Positions 34,057 through 42,452 are shown, counted from the stretch's first letter. The stretch is 52,570 nt of DNA from Paenibacillus sp. EZ-K15 (GCF_002573715.1 NZ_PDHM01000021.1:415993-468562), one strand, 5' to 3'. Made by a program: numbers and translations. The notes: generated from the letters alone by a model not told the origin.

Positions 34057-35925
34057 TTATTCCGACTGAAGCCTGGTCAGCTCAGCCCGGAGCTCCCTAA
34101 TCTCGGCAAGCCAGCTCGCCTCGTCCCCGGCTTCAAAATCTTCGGCTGATAAGCCCAGTAATTCCTGAATCCGATATTCGAGCTCCATTCGCCGATTGTC
34201 CTTCTCCGTATTCCCCCTGATCACACCGGTTCGCGAGGCCTGTTCTTCCTCCTCGTCCACACTTCCCTCAAACCAAACCGGAGCTTCCCCAGACTTCAGC
34301 GTGAGCAGCCGGTTCGCGATTTTGCGCACCAGATACCGGTCGTGGGATACGAGCGCTATCGCACCCGGAAAGCTTACAAGCACTTGTTCAATCACCTCGC
34401 GGGTATCCACATCCAGGTAATTCGAAGGTTCATCCAACACGAGCAGATGCGCCCCGCTGAAATACAGCTTGAGAAAAGCCGTTCTGCACTTCTCCCCCAT
34501 GCTCAGCTGTCCCATCTTCTTAAACACATCGTCCCGCCTGAAGAGGAACGAGCCCAGCAAGGTACGCGCACGGCTCTCCGTCATTCCCGGAATGACGAGC
34601 AGGCTGTCCAGCAGCGTGGTTTCGGGTTCCAGCCCCTCAAGTTCCTGTGAGAAATAACCAATCTTAACGGAAGGATTTCGGGTAATCCAGCCCTCCTGCG
34701 GTTCGATTTCGCCCAGCAGCAGCTTGAGCAATGTCGTTTTCCCACTCCCGTTAGGGCCTCTTACAGCCAACCGGTCGCCGCGGTTCAGATAGAAGGTGAG
34801 CTTATTAAAAAGCGGTTGATCTTCGTAACCAAAACAGATATCCTTCACTTGGACAAGGGTACGGCCGCCGAAAGCTTCCCCTTCCAGCTCCATGTTCAGC
34901 TTAGGACCGTTTCGCGGTTTATCCACCCGCTCTGCTTCCAGCCGTTCCAGCGCTTTTTCCTTGGCATGATATCTTGAGATGTTCTTCTTGGCCTTGGCTT
35001 TGTAAAAGCTGGCGGTGATCTTGACGTCATTTACGTCCCCGGCCGCGTTATGCGCTTTATGGAACCACTCCTCGTATCTTCGGATCGATTCCTCCAGCGC
35101 TTTGCGGGCCAGCTCCTGCTTCCGGTAAAGCGTCTCCTGTTCGCGCAGCTCCCGCTCTTTTTCGCGGCGGTAATTCGTATATCCTCCCCGGTAACGCCGG
35201 AGTTCCTCCGAGGTCAGCTCGCATACAGAGGTTGCTACCCGGTCGATGAATTCCCTGTCATGGGAAACAAACAACACAGTGCCTTTATAGGACGACACCA
35301 GCCACTGCTCCAGCCAGACCAAGCTGTCACTGTCCAGATGGTTTGTGGGCTCGTCGAGCAGTAAAAATCTCGGTGCCGATACAAGGAGCCCTGACAGCAT
35401 GACCTTCGTCTTCTGGCCTCCGCTCAGCTCGCGGTAGGACACAGGCCACACCTCCGGCCCGATGCCCAGCATCGTCATTGCTTTCTCCACCTCGGTCTCC
35501 CACTGGAAACCGTTCTGGGACTCATAACGCTCCAGCAGATTGCCATATTGCTCAAGCAATGGTTCCATTTCTGCAAGGCTGCCGCCATTCATCTGCTGCT
35601 CGACGCCGGCAAGCTGAAGCTTCAGCTGCCATAATGAAGGATGACTGCGGCTGCGCACCGTATCGATGGCACTCCTATCGATTTCGTCCGGCTCATCCCG
35701 CTGCCTGAGCCAGCCCCAGCGCTCTCGCGGGAGAATCGTCTCCACAACGCCCGAGGTCGGTTCGAGCTCGCCGGCCAGGATCGAGAGAAGCGTGGTTTTG
35801 CCGGTACCGTTGCGCCCGTACAGCGCAATCCGTTCTCCTTCCGCCACCTCCAGCTGAATACCTTCAAACAGCGGCCTTCCTTGGAGCTCCATACTTATAT
35901 CTTTCGCTTTTAGAATCATGGTCAT
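34057..35925 (-). CDS. ABC-F family ATPase, possible antibiotic-resistance ribosome protector
   Basis: Soluble protein of 622 residues with two ABC domains and no membrane segments: Walker A GRNGTGKTT and GPNGSGKTT, signatures ELSGGQKTKV and QLSMGEKCRT, Walker B LLLDEPTNHLD and LVLDEPSNYLD. Between them lies the charged interdomain linker (about 250-340) that enters the ribosomal E site in this family, and a C-terminal helical extension. The long leader with an ORF and attenuator resembles drug-inducible ARE-ABC-F genes, so ribosome protection is inferred. ATG at 35925 follows AGAGAGGATGAAGCGAT. Confidence 0.85.
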   Translation of the reverse strand: MTMILKAKDISMELQGRPLFEGIQLEVAEGERIALYGRNGTGKTTLLSILAGELEPTSGVVETILPRERWGWLRQRDEPDEIDRSAIDTVRSRSHPSLWQLKLQLAGVEQQMNGGSLAEMEPLLEQYGNLLERYESQNGFQWETEVEKAMTMLGIGPEVWPVSYRELSGGQKTKVMLSGLLVSAPRFLLLDEPTNHLDSDSLVWLEQWLVSSYKGTVLFVSHDREFIDRVATSVCELTSEELRRYRGGYTNYRREKERELREQETLYRKQELARKALEESIRRYEEWFHKAHNAAGDVNDVKITASFYKAKAKKNISRYHAKEKALERLEAERVDKPRNGPKLNMELEGEAFGGRTLVQVKDICFGYEDQPLFNKLTFYLNRGDRLAVRGPNGSGKTTLLKLLLGEIEPQEGWITRNPSVKIGYFSQELEGLEPETTLLDSLLVIPGMTESRARTLLGSFLFRRDDVFKKMGQLSMGEKCRTAFLKLYFSGAHLLVLDEPSNYLDVDTREVIEQVLVSFPGAIALVSHDRYLVRKIANRLLTLKSGEAPVWFEGSVDEEEEQASRTGVIRGNTEKDNRRMELEYRIQELLGLSAEDFEAGDEASWLAEIRELRAELTRLQSE

Positions 35926-35935
35926 ATCGCTTCAT

Positions 35936-36000
35936 CCTCTCTCTTTGAAAAAACTAAAAAACCGCAAGCGATGGCCTGCGGCGGATGTTATAAAGAGAGG
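35936..36000 (-). terminator. attenuator and SD-occluding stem before the ABC-F gene
   Basis: On the minus strand CCGCAGGC, a CATC loop and GCTTGCGG form a hairpin followed by TTTTTTAG, ending about 25 bases before the start codon. An outer stem pairs CCTCTCTTT (36000-35992) with AAAGAGAG (35946-35939), which overlaps the AGAGAGG ribosome binding site. The structure could therefore block both transcription and translation. Confidence 0.75.
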
Positions 36001-36045
36001 TATGGGTCTGGTCTGATTTAACGGGACGAATTCGCACGACCGACA

Positions 36046-36216
36046 CTAACTTCGGCTGTTCATTCCAGTCCAGCCTTGACTGCTATTGAAATGAAGCTCA
36101 ATAACCTCGCCGTTAGCGGAAGCTGCAAATCCGTTCCATGGATGTGATTGTATTGCATTAGAGTACCATTTCAACATAACAAAAAGAGGCACCCCAGTCA
36201 CATTGTTCAGACACAC
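36046..36216 (-). CDS. 56-codon leader ORF upstream of the ABC-F gene
   Basis: GTG at 36216 follows AGAGGAGAGATTTG (AGGAG at 7 bases) and opens a 56-codon frame starting CLNNVTGVPLFVMLKWYS and ending GWTGMNSRS, inside the untranslated leader of the ABC-F gene. No family is recognised. In drug-inducible ABC-F and erm genes a leader peptide stalls the ribosome and changes leader folding; that role is inferred. An earlier two-codon ORF (ATG AAG TAA) sits behind GAGGTAAC near 36284. Confidence 0.45.
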   Translation of the reverse strand: MCLNNVTGVPLFVMLKWYSNAIQSHPWNGFAASANGEVIELHFNSSQGWTGMNSRS

Positions 36217-36337
36217 CAAATCTCTCCTCTACCGCCGTAGAGAAACGCCTGCAAAACCACATGCAGTTGTTTAGAGAAAAGGGTGTCTTACTTCATTGGA
36301 CTAGGTTACCTCGCATTCTTGGAATGAAATTATGGCC

Positions 36338-36366
36338 ATTATAACAGATATTCCGCGCTTGTAAAA
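36338..36366 (-). promoter_or_regulatory. promoter of the ABC-F leader
   Basis: TTTTAC at 36366-36361 and TATAAT at 36343-36338 with a 17-base spacer on the minus strand. The transcript would start near 36331, giving a leader of about 405 bases. Confidence 0.65.
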
Positions 36367-36482
36367 GGGGTGATTAGAGGAATATTTGAATTCCTATGAT
36401 TGACACATCTAGTATACAAAATGGCCCCCTATGCTGCCCCATGTTTATTCCGGTCCCATTCGCATTTCGCAATAAAAGGCAA

Positions 36483-36511
36483 ACAAAAAACCCTTGTCAC
36501 CAAGGGTTTCC
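36483..36511 (-). terminator. terminator downstream of the tRNA genes
   Basis: AAACCCTTG, a GTGA loop and CAAGGGTTT form a perfect stem on the minus strand with T residues continuing, 13 bases past tRNA-Gly. Confidence 0.88.
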
Positions 36512-36523
36512 GTTCTAACTATA

Positions 36524-36594
36524 AGCGGGTGATGGGAATCGAACCCACGCTACCAGCTTGGAAGGCTGGAGTTCTACCATTGAACTACACCCGC
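36524..36594 (-). tRNA. tRNA-Gly (anticodon TCC)
   Basis: On the minus strand GCGGGTG pairs with the 3' acceptor strand CACCCGC. The D arm TAGTTCAATGGTAGAA, the anticodon loop CTTCCAA with TCC, and the T arm GTGGGTTCGATTCCCAT are all intact. CCA is not encoded. Confidence 0.97.
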
Positions 36595-36671
36595 ACATAT
36601 ACCTACAAAAGTGACGCTATGCTTCGGAGCATATTCCGATTACTTTTGCGAGGCCCTAATTCATAAGCGAA

Positions 36672-36745
36672 TCGGGACGACACGATTTGAACATGCGACC
36701 CCCTGGTCCCAAACCAGGTGCTCTACCAAGCTGAGCTACGTCCCG
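36672..36745 (-). tRNA. tRNA-Pro (anticodon TGG)
   Basis: On the minus strand CGGGACG pairs with CGTCCCG. The D arm is TAGCTCAGCTTGGTAGAGCA, the anticodon loop TTTGGGA carries TGG, and the T loop GTTCAAATC closes a slightly imperfect stem. CCA is not encoded. It lies 77 bases upstream of tRNA-Gly, probably in one transcript. Confidence 0.97.
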
Positions 36746-36847
36746 ATAATGAAGATGGCGTCTTTTGAAGACAAAAATAAATATACCATGTCGAACACAT
36801 AATTTCAACATGTATTTTATGGAAAATAGATCGCCCGTATATTAAAG

Positions 36848-36886
36848 CAAACAGCATCCTTCCTGGGAGGGAAAGATGCTGCATTA
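36848..36886 (-). terminator. terminator of the HMGL-like aldolase gene
   Basis: CAGCATC and GATGCTG form a 7-bp stem; on the minus strand TTTGCTTTAAT follows, about 45 bases past the stop codon. Confidence 0.7.
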
Positions 36887-36926
36887 CCTTGACCTGATAT
36901 GAAGCAGGGCTGTAAAAGCACCTTGC

Positions 36927-37889
36927 CTATTTTTTGTCGAAGGTCACTTCCGGTGTCGTCAATTTATCATAAAAATCCACAATTTTGTCTTTATCCTCCG
37001 AAGCACGGAGTGCCATGGCGGAGCGTGGATGTTCGTCCAGGGTGCCTGTAATCATGTAAGGCATGATATAACCCCACTCTTCTTTTTCGCGAAGAGGGAT
37101 CATGTAGCGCTCGATAATATCCAGTACCGGACGCAACTCATACTTCGTGCCTTTCAGATGGGTAACCAGAAGCTCGGTCGGGCAGTTGCCGGCCGCACGT
37201 CCCATCCCGTACACGGATGCATCCAGAAGCTCAACGCCAAGATCTGCAGCGACCAGCGTGTTGGAGAACGCCAGCTGCATGTTGTTATGGGTATGAACGC
37301 CCAGACGTTTGTTCGGCAGATGCGTCTTGAACTTATTTACAAGGTATTCCATATCTTTATGATCAAGGCTTCCGTAAGAATCGACGATGTAGACCACATC
37401 CACGACACTCTCCTTGATCAGCTCAAAAGCTTCCAGCAGCTCGTTCTCCATCACGTTGGAGAGAGCCATAATGTTCAGCGTAGTCTCATAACCACGATCG
37501 TGGAAGGTCTGTACCAGCGCAAGCGCCTTATCCACGTCTTTGATGTAACAAGCGACACGGATTAGATCCAGCAAGCTTTCCTCGCGCGGCAAAATATCGT
37601 CTTCATCCACACGGCCGATATCTACAAGGGCGGACAGTTTGGTCTTGCCTTTATGAGGAATCACTTCTCTGAGGAAGTCATCATCCAGAAAACGCCAAGG
37701 GCCCGCCTGATCAGCGCCTTTCAGCAGTTTAGGCGAATTTTTATAACCGATTTCCATATAGTCCACGCCAGCCTCATTCAGGCCCGCATATAAATTTTGT
37801 ACGAATTCCACACTAAAATCCCAATTATTGACCAGTCCGCCATCGCGAATGGTACAGTCTACAATCTTTGTCTGACTACTCTTAATCAT
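36927..37889 (-). CDS. HMGL-like aldolase-domain protein of unknown substrate
   Basis: TIM-barrel protein of 320 residues in the HMG-CoA lyase / DmpG superfamily. It begins IVDCTIRDGGLVNNW in place of the usual DTTLRDG, and has the metal-binding HTHNNMQLAFSN and the GMGRAAGNCPTELLV segment. The closest named relatives are 4-hydroxy-2-oxovalerate aldolases, but no partner dehydrogenase or catabolic genes are nearby, and the length is short with no C-terminal domain. Function is therefore open. ATG at 37889 follows GAGAGGAG; single gene with its own terminator. Confidence 0.75.
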   Translation of the reverse strand: MIKSSQTKIVDCTIRDGGLVNNWDFSVEFVQNLYAGLNEAGVDYMEIGYKNSPKLLKGADQAGPWRFLDDDFLREVIPHKGKTKLSALVDIGRVDEDDILPREESLLDLIRVACYIKDVDKALALVQTFHDRGYETTLNIMALSNVMENELLEAFELIKESVVDVVYIVDSYGSLDHKDMEYLVNKFKTHLPNKRLGVHTHNNMQLAFSNTLVAADLGVELLDASVYGMGRAAGNCPTELLVTHLKGTKYELRPVLDIIERYMIPLREKEEWGYIMPYMITGTLDEHPRSAMALRASEDKDKIVDFYDKLTTPEVTFDKK

Positions 37890-37955
37890 TCTAAGCTAAA
37901 CTCCTCTCGGCAATTTTTCTCTTCATCATACTTGAATGCCGGTTGAAAAGTAAAG

Positions 37956-37985
37956 CAAAAACGTCCGAAGGACGGACGTTTTTCA
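37956..37985 (-). terminator. terminator of the leucyl aminopeptidase gene
   Basis: AAAAACGTCCG and CGGACGTTTTT form a near-perfect palindrome with T runs on both strands. It lies 47 bases past the aminopeptidase stop codon on the minus strand. Confidence 0.9.
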
Positions 37986-38031
37986 AAGGGATATGGGACT
38001 GCCGCTGACTCTTCATTTCATAACAAGCGCT

Positions 38032-39549
38032 TCAATCCATGACGACCTGGACCTGCTTAAGAATCCAGTCGGTGATGGTACGAACGAGCACGCCGGTTGC
38101 CCCTTTGGGATCCACGCCTCGCTCCTTGGACAAGTAAGCCGTACCTGCTATGTCAAAATGCACCCAAGGCAGCCCATCAGCAAATGTCCCCACAAAAAGA
38201 CCGCCCGTTATCGTCCCGCCTTCTCGGCCCGTCTGATTTCGTAAATCCGCCACCTCACTCTTCAATTTATCCCAGAACTCCGGATAGGATGGAAGCGGCC
38301 ATATTTTTTCGCCGGCCCTCCGAGAGGAGGCAATAAACTCTTGCAAAAAGGTCTCATCATTAGTTACGGCCCCAGTGGCTATATCCCCAAGAGCCGAAAC
38401 GACAGCACCTGTCAATGTGGCCACATCAATCAAACGCGAAGCCCCGAGCTGCTTGGCATAAGTTACTCCGTCCGCAAGCACAATACGTCCCTCAGCATCC
38501 GTATTCAATACTTCGATGGTGCGACCGCTCAGCGTCGTGACGATATCGCCGGGTTTAAAGGCACTACCGCTCATTACATTCTCCGCTGACGGAATCACCA
38601 TCACTACATTTACTTTGGGACGAATCCGTCCGAGGGCTTCCATAACGCCCAGTACGGTAGCCGCCCCGCCCATGTCGCTGATCATATTCTCCATCCCGGA
38701 TGCCCTCTTCAGCGATACACCACCGGTATCAAACGTAACCCCCTTACCAACAAGACCGATCACATCCTCCCACGTCTCCCGTCCCTGATAACGGAGCGCA
38801 ATCATGCGCGGTGGATGTATGCTGCCTTTACCTACGGCCAGAAGGCCGCCCATGCCCTTCTCGACAAGTCCTTCCTCGTCCAGTACCTGTGCTTCAAAAC
38901 CGTTCCGTTTCGCAACCTGAAGCGCCTTCTGGGCCAAGTCTTCCGGCAACAGCATATTGCCGGGCAGGTTCGTTAAATCCCGTGCCAGACAGGTCGCTTC
39001 TCCAATCGCTGCGCCTAATGACATCCCCTTCGTCCACCCAGCTTCAAATTCCGCATCCATATCTTCTTCTATATAATAGAGGATTTCTTCTAAATTCGTT
39101 CGTTCGGCAGCATCACGCTTATAATGAGGTTTCCGATAGCTTCCGAGGATAAAACCTTCAGTTAAAGCCTGAGCAGCATCTTGGGGAGTCTGTTCGGCAG
39201 TGAAGTTGACCATCGTATTCGGAATTTGAATGGCAGCACTGCGTACCCCCGATGTCACGGCGGCTTTCACCGCCTGTGCTGCAAGCAGCCGCAGCTGCTC
39301 GGATGTCAAGATTCCTTCGGGGCGGCCCAGCCATATTAACAGGCGTGATTCGCCTTCGATGCTCTCCGGCCATACGAATGACCGATTGGGAGTTCCGTCA
39401 AATAACCGACTCTCGGCCAACGGTTTGAGCAGTGGATCCCAGGATTCGGAAACACCGCCTTCCGCCGCTTGTTTTTTCGTTACGGGAATGATGATGGCAT
39501 CGGTATGCACCTGCCCGGATGATAAGCTGCCTTGTAATGTCCACTTCAT
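38032..39549 (-). CDS. pepA: leucyl aminopeptidase (M17 family)
   Basis: Cytosolic dizinc aminopeptidase that removes N-terminal residues, typically as a hexamer. The 505-residue protein has the variable N-terminal macro-like domain and the catalytic domain with VGKGVTFDTGGVSLK and the M17 signature NTDAEGRIVLADG, followed by LIDVATLTGAVV. All metal-ligand segments are present. The ATG at 39549 was chosen for TTAGGAGGAGAAGAACGC upstream; an earlier in-frame ATG lacks a site. It lies just downstream of the sensor kinase gene. Confidence 0.94.
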   Translation of the reverse strand: MKWTLQGSLSSGQVHTDAIIIPVTKKQAAEGGVSESWDPLLKPLAESRLFDGTPNRSFVWPESIEGESRLLIWLGRPEGILTSEQLRLLAAQAVKAAVTSGVRSAAIQIPNTMVNFTAEQTPQDAAQALTEGFILGSYRKPHYKRDAAERTNLEEILYYIEEDMDAEFEAGWTKGMSLGAAIGEATCLARDLTNLPGNMLLPEDLAQKALQVAKRNGFEAQVLDEEGLVEKGMGGLLAVGKGSIHPPRMIALRYQGRETWEDVIGLVGKGVTFDTGGVSLKRASGMENMISDMGGAATVLGVMEALGRIRPKVNVVMVIPSAENVMSGSAFKPGDIVTTLSGRTIEVLNTDAEGRIVLADGVTYAKQLGASRLIDVATLTGAVVSALGDIATGAVTNDETFLQEFIASSRRAGEKIWPLPSYPEFWDKLKSEVADLRNQTGREGGTITGGLFVGTFADGLPWVHFDIAGTAYLSKERGVDPKGATGVLVRTITDWILKQVQVVMD

Positions 39550-39633
39550 GCGTTCTTCTCCTCCTAAAAAAGAAAAAGCCATTCCATCGGAACAGCTGCT
39601 CTCGTATTTATTTCAGGCATGGATCGTACATTC

Positions 39634-40758
39634 TTATACTTCCGAAACGTCCAACTTGGGAAATGTGATCACAAACTCCGTCCCGCTACCAACCTGACTA
39701 TCCACGGCAATCGAGCCACCATGATTTCTAATAATACTGTAACTCACGGATAATCCCAGCCCCGTTCCGCTCTCTTTCGTTGTGAAGAATGGATTGAACA
39801 GATGGTTCAATGTATTCTGATCCATGCCGCCGCCGTTATCCGAAATGCAGATGTTGATATGTTTCCCCGTATCGCGGGCGGAAATATCAATCACTCCGGT
39901 GATATTCTCATCATGATGCTCATTAATCGCATCCAGGGCATTTTTAATAATATTCAGAATCACCTGTTTGATCTGCTTCACATCCACGGAAATAAACGCA
40001 GGTGGGGTCTTATCAGTATGCAGAATAATCTGGCATCCCTTCATTAAGGCTTCACTTTCAGTTAGTAGAACGACTTCCTTCAATAAAGAGGATACGGACA
40101 CAATCTTGGTTTCTGGAGCAGAGGGTTTGGAGGAATTTAGAAACTCATATATAATATCATTCGCACGATCGATCTCCGTAAGGATAATTCTGGCATATTC
40201 GTCCTTACCTAAGCTTACGAGATGTGGACGAAGCAGTTGGATGAAGCCACGGATGGAGGTCAGCGGGTTCCGTATCTCATGGGCAATGGATGCCGAGATC
40301 TTTCCCAGCATGGCCAGCTTATCGTTCTGATAAGCGGTTTGCTCAATTCGTTTGAAGTCGGATACATCCTTCACGCTGATCAGAAAATCGCCTTCCATCT
40401 GGTCCCCATAAGTCATGGTGATCAACCACGATCTGCCATATTCATCAACCAGTTCATGAAATCTCTTGCGATGGAATACCGTTTCCCGGAAAATGCGAAG
40501 TATTTTTCTCTTCTTGAATCTGGAGAGCTGGGGATGACGCAATAGTTGGGTCAGCGTACAGCCAGTCAGCGATTTACGGGATACACCTAATAATTTTGCC
40601 ATCTGTACATTAACAAATGCCAACACACCGTCACTATCAAAGAGGATGATCCCGCTGTCGAGATTCTCCAGTATGTTCTCATACTTGTTCCTAATAAGCT
40701 GGCTGGAATGAAAAGAACGAATAGCCTGCAGCTCAGATTCACGGATTTGACTCAACAA
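39634..40758 (-). CDS. cytoplasmic PAS-domain sensor histidine kinase
   Basis: The 374-residue protein has a PAS domain (about 22-135), a HisKA domain with phospho-acceptor H160 (SIAHEIRNPLTSIRGF) and a HATPase domain with the N box (NIIKNALDAINEH), G1 (DNGGGMD) and G2 (GTGLGLS). No membrane helix and no response regulator beside it, as for Kin-type kinases feeding the sporulation phosphorelay. A Spo0A-box-like site lies just upstream of its promoter. TTG at 40758 follows AAGGGGGAG; a second TTG is one codon later. Ligand unknown. Confidence 0.88.
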   Translation of the reverse strand: MLSQIRESELQAIRSFHSSQLIRNKYENILENLDSGIILFDSDGVLAFVNVQMAKLLGVSRKSLTGCTLTQLLRHPQLSRFKKRKILRIFRETVFHRKRFHELVDEYGRSWLITMTYGDQMEGDFLISVKDVSDFKRIEQTAYQNDKLAMLGKISASIAHEIRNPLTSIRGFIQLLRPHLVSLGKDEYARIILTEIDRANDIIYEFLNSSKPSAPETKIVSVSSLLKEVVLLTESEALMKGCQIILHTDKTPPAFISVDVKQIKQVILNIIKNALDAINEHHDENITGVIDISARDTGKHINICISDNGGGMDQNTLNHLFNPFFTTKESGTGLGLSVSYSIIRNHGGSIAVDSQVGSGTEFVITFPKLDVSEV

Positions 40759-40869
40759 GATGGCTCCCCCTTTTCTTGAAAAGTTGAACTCACCAAACCG
40801 ACAAAAAACCTTGCAATAATCAGCTTGTCCGCCTTTGAATCAGAAGCAGCCCGAATCTGCTTCCTTCCA

Positions 40870-40899
40870 TGATAGTCATCGAGACAAAGAAACGTCAAT
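40870..40899 (-). promoter_or_regulatory. promoter of the sensor kinase gene
   Basis: TTGACG at 40899-40894 and TATCAT at 40875-40870 with an 18-base spacer on the minus strand, about 110 bases before the kinase start. Confidence 0.65.
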
Positions 40900-40906
40900 C
40901 AGAAAT

Positions 40907-40919
40907 CCTGTCGAAAAAT
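40907..40919 (-). promoter_or_regulatory. putative Spo0A box
   Basis: The plus strand reads TGTCGAAAAA at 40910-40919, so the minus strand reads TTTTTCGACA, a match to the core TGTCGAA of Spo0A boxes. It ends about 10 bases upstream of the -35 of the kinase promoter, a position usual for activation. The 300-base region around it holds no other gene. Confidence 0.45.
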
Positions 40920-41040
40920 GGGAAATTGCATAAAAATACCATCCTTAGTTCTTATGTATTTCTGTTTATGTACTGTATCTAACACCTATTCCCAAACAAC
41001 TAATATAATTATTACCCCCTTTGATTCCATTTGAAACATT

Positions 41041-41074
41041 AAAAAAGCCCCGAATATTCACGAGGCTTTATTAA
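41041..41074 (-). terminator. terminator of the CxxC-motif gene
   Basis: AAGCCTCG and CGGGGCTT pair on the minus strand, followed by TTTTAATG, 7 bases past the stop codon. Confidence 0.85.
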
Positions 41075-41080
41075 TTCCTG

Positions 41081-41488
41081 TTAAGGTTGCTTCTGGAGCC
41101 GGAGCCTGCGCTGACTCATCACGGCAAGTCGTCTTTTCAGTTCGCCCTGCCACTTCTCATCCTCCATCCATTTGGCAACCACCAGGAGATCTAACGACAT
41201 ATCAATCTGACTCTGAACCACCGTTAGCGGATCCTCCGACTCCCGGTTGACAACATTCTCAAAAATCGCGTCCTCATCTTCCATCACATAATCCTGAAAA
41301 TCCACCTGGGATGCTCCGTCACCATGGGCATATTCAGCTAATATTTCATACTCATTCTCAACCCGATGGTGTACTTCGACGCGATGGCAGACCGGACAAG
41401 ACAGCAGGGGAACATTATGTACTTGAGTGCGATAATGCTTCAGTGTACCCTTTGTACCCATCATACTAGCCCCACAGCAAAAACTCAT
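41081..41488 (-). CDS. CxxC zinc-finger-like protein of unknown function
   Basis: The 135-residue protein begins MSFCCGASMMGTKG and has CPVC at about 31-34 followed by HRVEVHHRVENEYEIL, so the N-terminal third may bind zinc in the way of YgiT-type fingers. The rest is helical and charged with no recognised motif. ATG at 41488 follows AAAAGGAGGGTGAACGAT; the upstream in-frame extension has no ribosome binding site. It is a monocistronic gene; function unknown. Confidence 0.72.
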   Translation of the reverse strand: MSFCCGASMMGTKGTLKHYRTQVHNVPLLSCPVCHRVEVHHRVENEYEILAEYAHGDGASQVDFQDYVMEDEDAIFENVVNRESEDPLTVVQSQIDMSLDLLVVAKWMEDEKWQGELKRRLAVMSQRRLRLQKQP

Positions 41489-41702
41489 ATCGTTCACCCT
41501 CCTTTTGTGGATTCTCAACCGTTTCAAAATATTGTATTCGCTTTCACTCCCGCTAATTCCTTCACGAAAAAAACCTCGATTAAAAATTAAGGCACGATTC
41601 CCTAGGGTTAAGTCTGTAAGCCTATATATTTATTATATATCAACGCAAGAGCGGTTCTCTAAACAAGAGTCTTCCCCGATTTCATCCAAAAAAAAACAGA
41701 GG

Positions 41703-41755
41703 TGAAAAAACCCCCATTACCTGCACATAATGTCAGATAATGAGGGTTGCCTTAA
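41703..41755 (-). terminator. terminator of the peroxiredoxin gene
   Basis: On the minus strand AACCCTCATTATCTGAC and GTAATGGGGGTT form a long imperfect stem followed by TTTTC. Confidence 0.85.
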
Positions 41756-41771
41756 CTTTAACGAAATGGAA

Positions 41772-42311
41772 TTACAGGTTGCTGTCGCCTGGTTTCCAGT
41801 TCATAGCGCACAATCCGCCGGATTGAAGTGCTTGAAGAACGCGAAGCGTTTCTTCTACACTGCGGCCTACGTCGTTATGGTTAACAACTTGATATTTCAA
41901 TTCGCCTTCTGGATCGATGATGTACAAGCCGCGCAGAGCAACGCCTTCTTCTTCGATCAGAACACCGTAGTCTCTTGCTACATTTTTGGTGATGTCGGAA
42001 GCCAGTGGGAAGTTCAATGCTCCCAGACCATTAGCTTCTTTAGCTGTGTTGATCCAAGCTTTGTGGCTGTGGATAGAGTCAACACTTACACCCAGAATTT
42101 CAGTATCCAATGCTTTGAATTGATCGTAAGCATCGCTGAGAGCCGTGATTTCAGTTGGACATACAAAAGTGAAATCAAGCGGATAGAAGAAGAATACGAG
42201 CCATTTGCCGCGGTAGTCGGACAGGCTTACTTTACCAAAATCTTTACCGTCTCCTGATACAGTTTCCATTGTAAAATCAGGAGCCGCTTTACCAACCAAA
42301 CGTTCTGCCAT
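41772..42311 (-). CDS. typical 2-Cys peroxiredoxin
   Basis: Reduces peroxides with thioredoxin-type electron donors. The 179-residue protein has the peroxidatic C51 (FTFVCPTEI) and a resolving C168 near the end (GGLCAMNWKPG), as in Bacillus YkuU and AhpC relatives. ATG at 42311 follows AAGGAGGAATTCAATC. It is a single gene with a perfect PerR box upstream, so peroxide-inducible expression is expected. An alkyl hydroperoxide reductase partner (ahpF) is not adjacent. Confidence 0.93.
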   Translation of the reverse strand: MAERLVGKAAPDFTMETVSGDGKDFGKVSLSDYRGKWLVFFFYPLDFTFVCPTEITALSDAYDQFKALDTEILGVSVDSIHSHKAWINTAKEANGLGALNFPLASDITKNVARDYGVLIEEEGVALRGLYIIDPEGELKYQVVNHNDVGRSVEETLRVLQALQSGGLCAMNWKPGDSNL

Positions 42312-42389
42312 GATTGAATTCCTCCTTAACATATGTAAGAAAATACGAGTATTTTCTACATGCTATGTTCCTATGAACATTTAATAGAA

Positions 42390-42418
42390 ATGTTATCATT
42401 GAGGCTAATCAAAGTCAA
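42390..42418 (-). promoter_or_regulatory. promoter of the peroxiredoxin gene
   Basis: TTGACT at 42418-42413 and TAACAT at 42395-42390 with a 17-base spacer on the minus strand, about 80 bases before the start codon. Confidence 0.55.
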
Positions 42419-42437
42419 GATTGTAAAGGTTATTTTA

Positions 42438-42452
42438 TTATAATTATTATAA
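42438..42452. promoter_or_regulatory. PerR box
   Basis: TTATAATTATTATAA is a perfect 7-1-7 match to the PerR consensus TTATAATNATTATAA. It lies 20 bases upstream of the -35 of the peroxiredoxin promoter and 34 bases after leuB. Peroxide oxidation of PerR would relieve repression. Confidence 0.85.

Noticed and set aside
35926..36343. ABC-F leader as a T-box or known riboswitch
   Set aside because: No GGTGGNACC core or other recognised aptamer motif is present; the attenuator with leader ORF explains it better.
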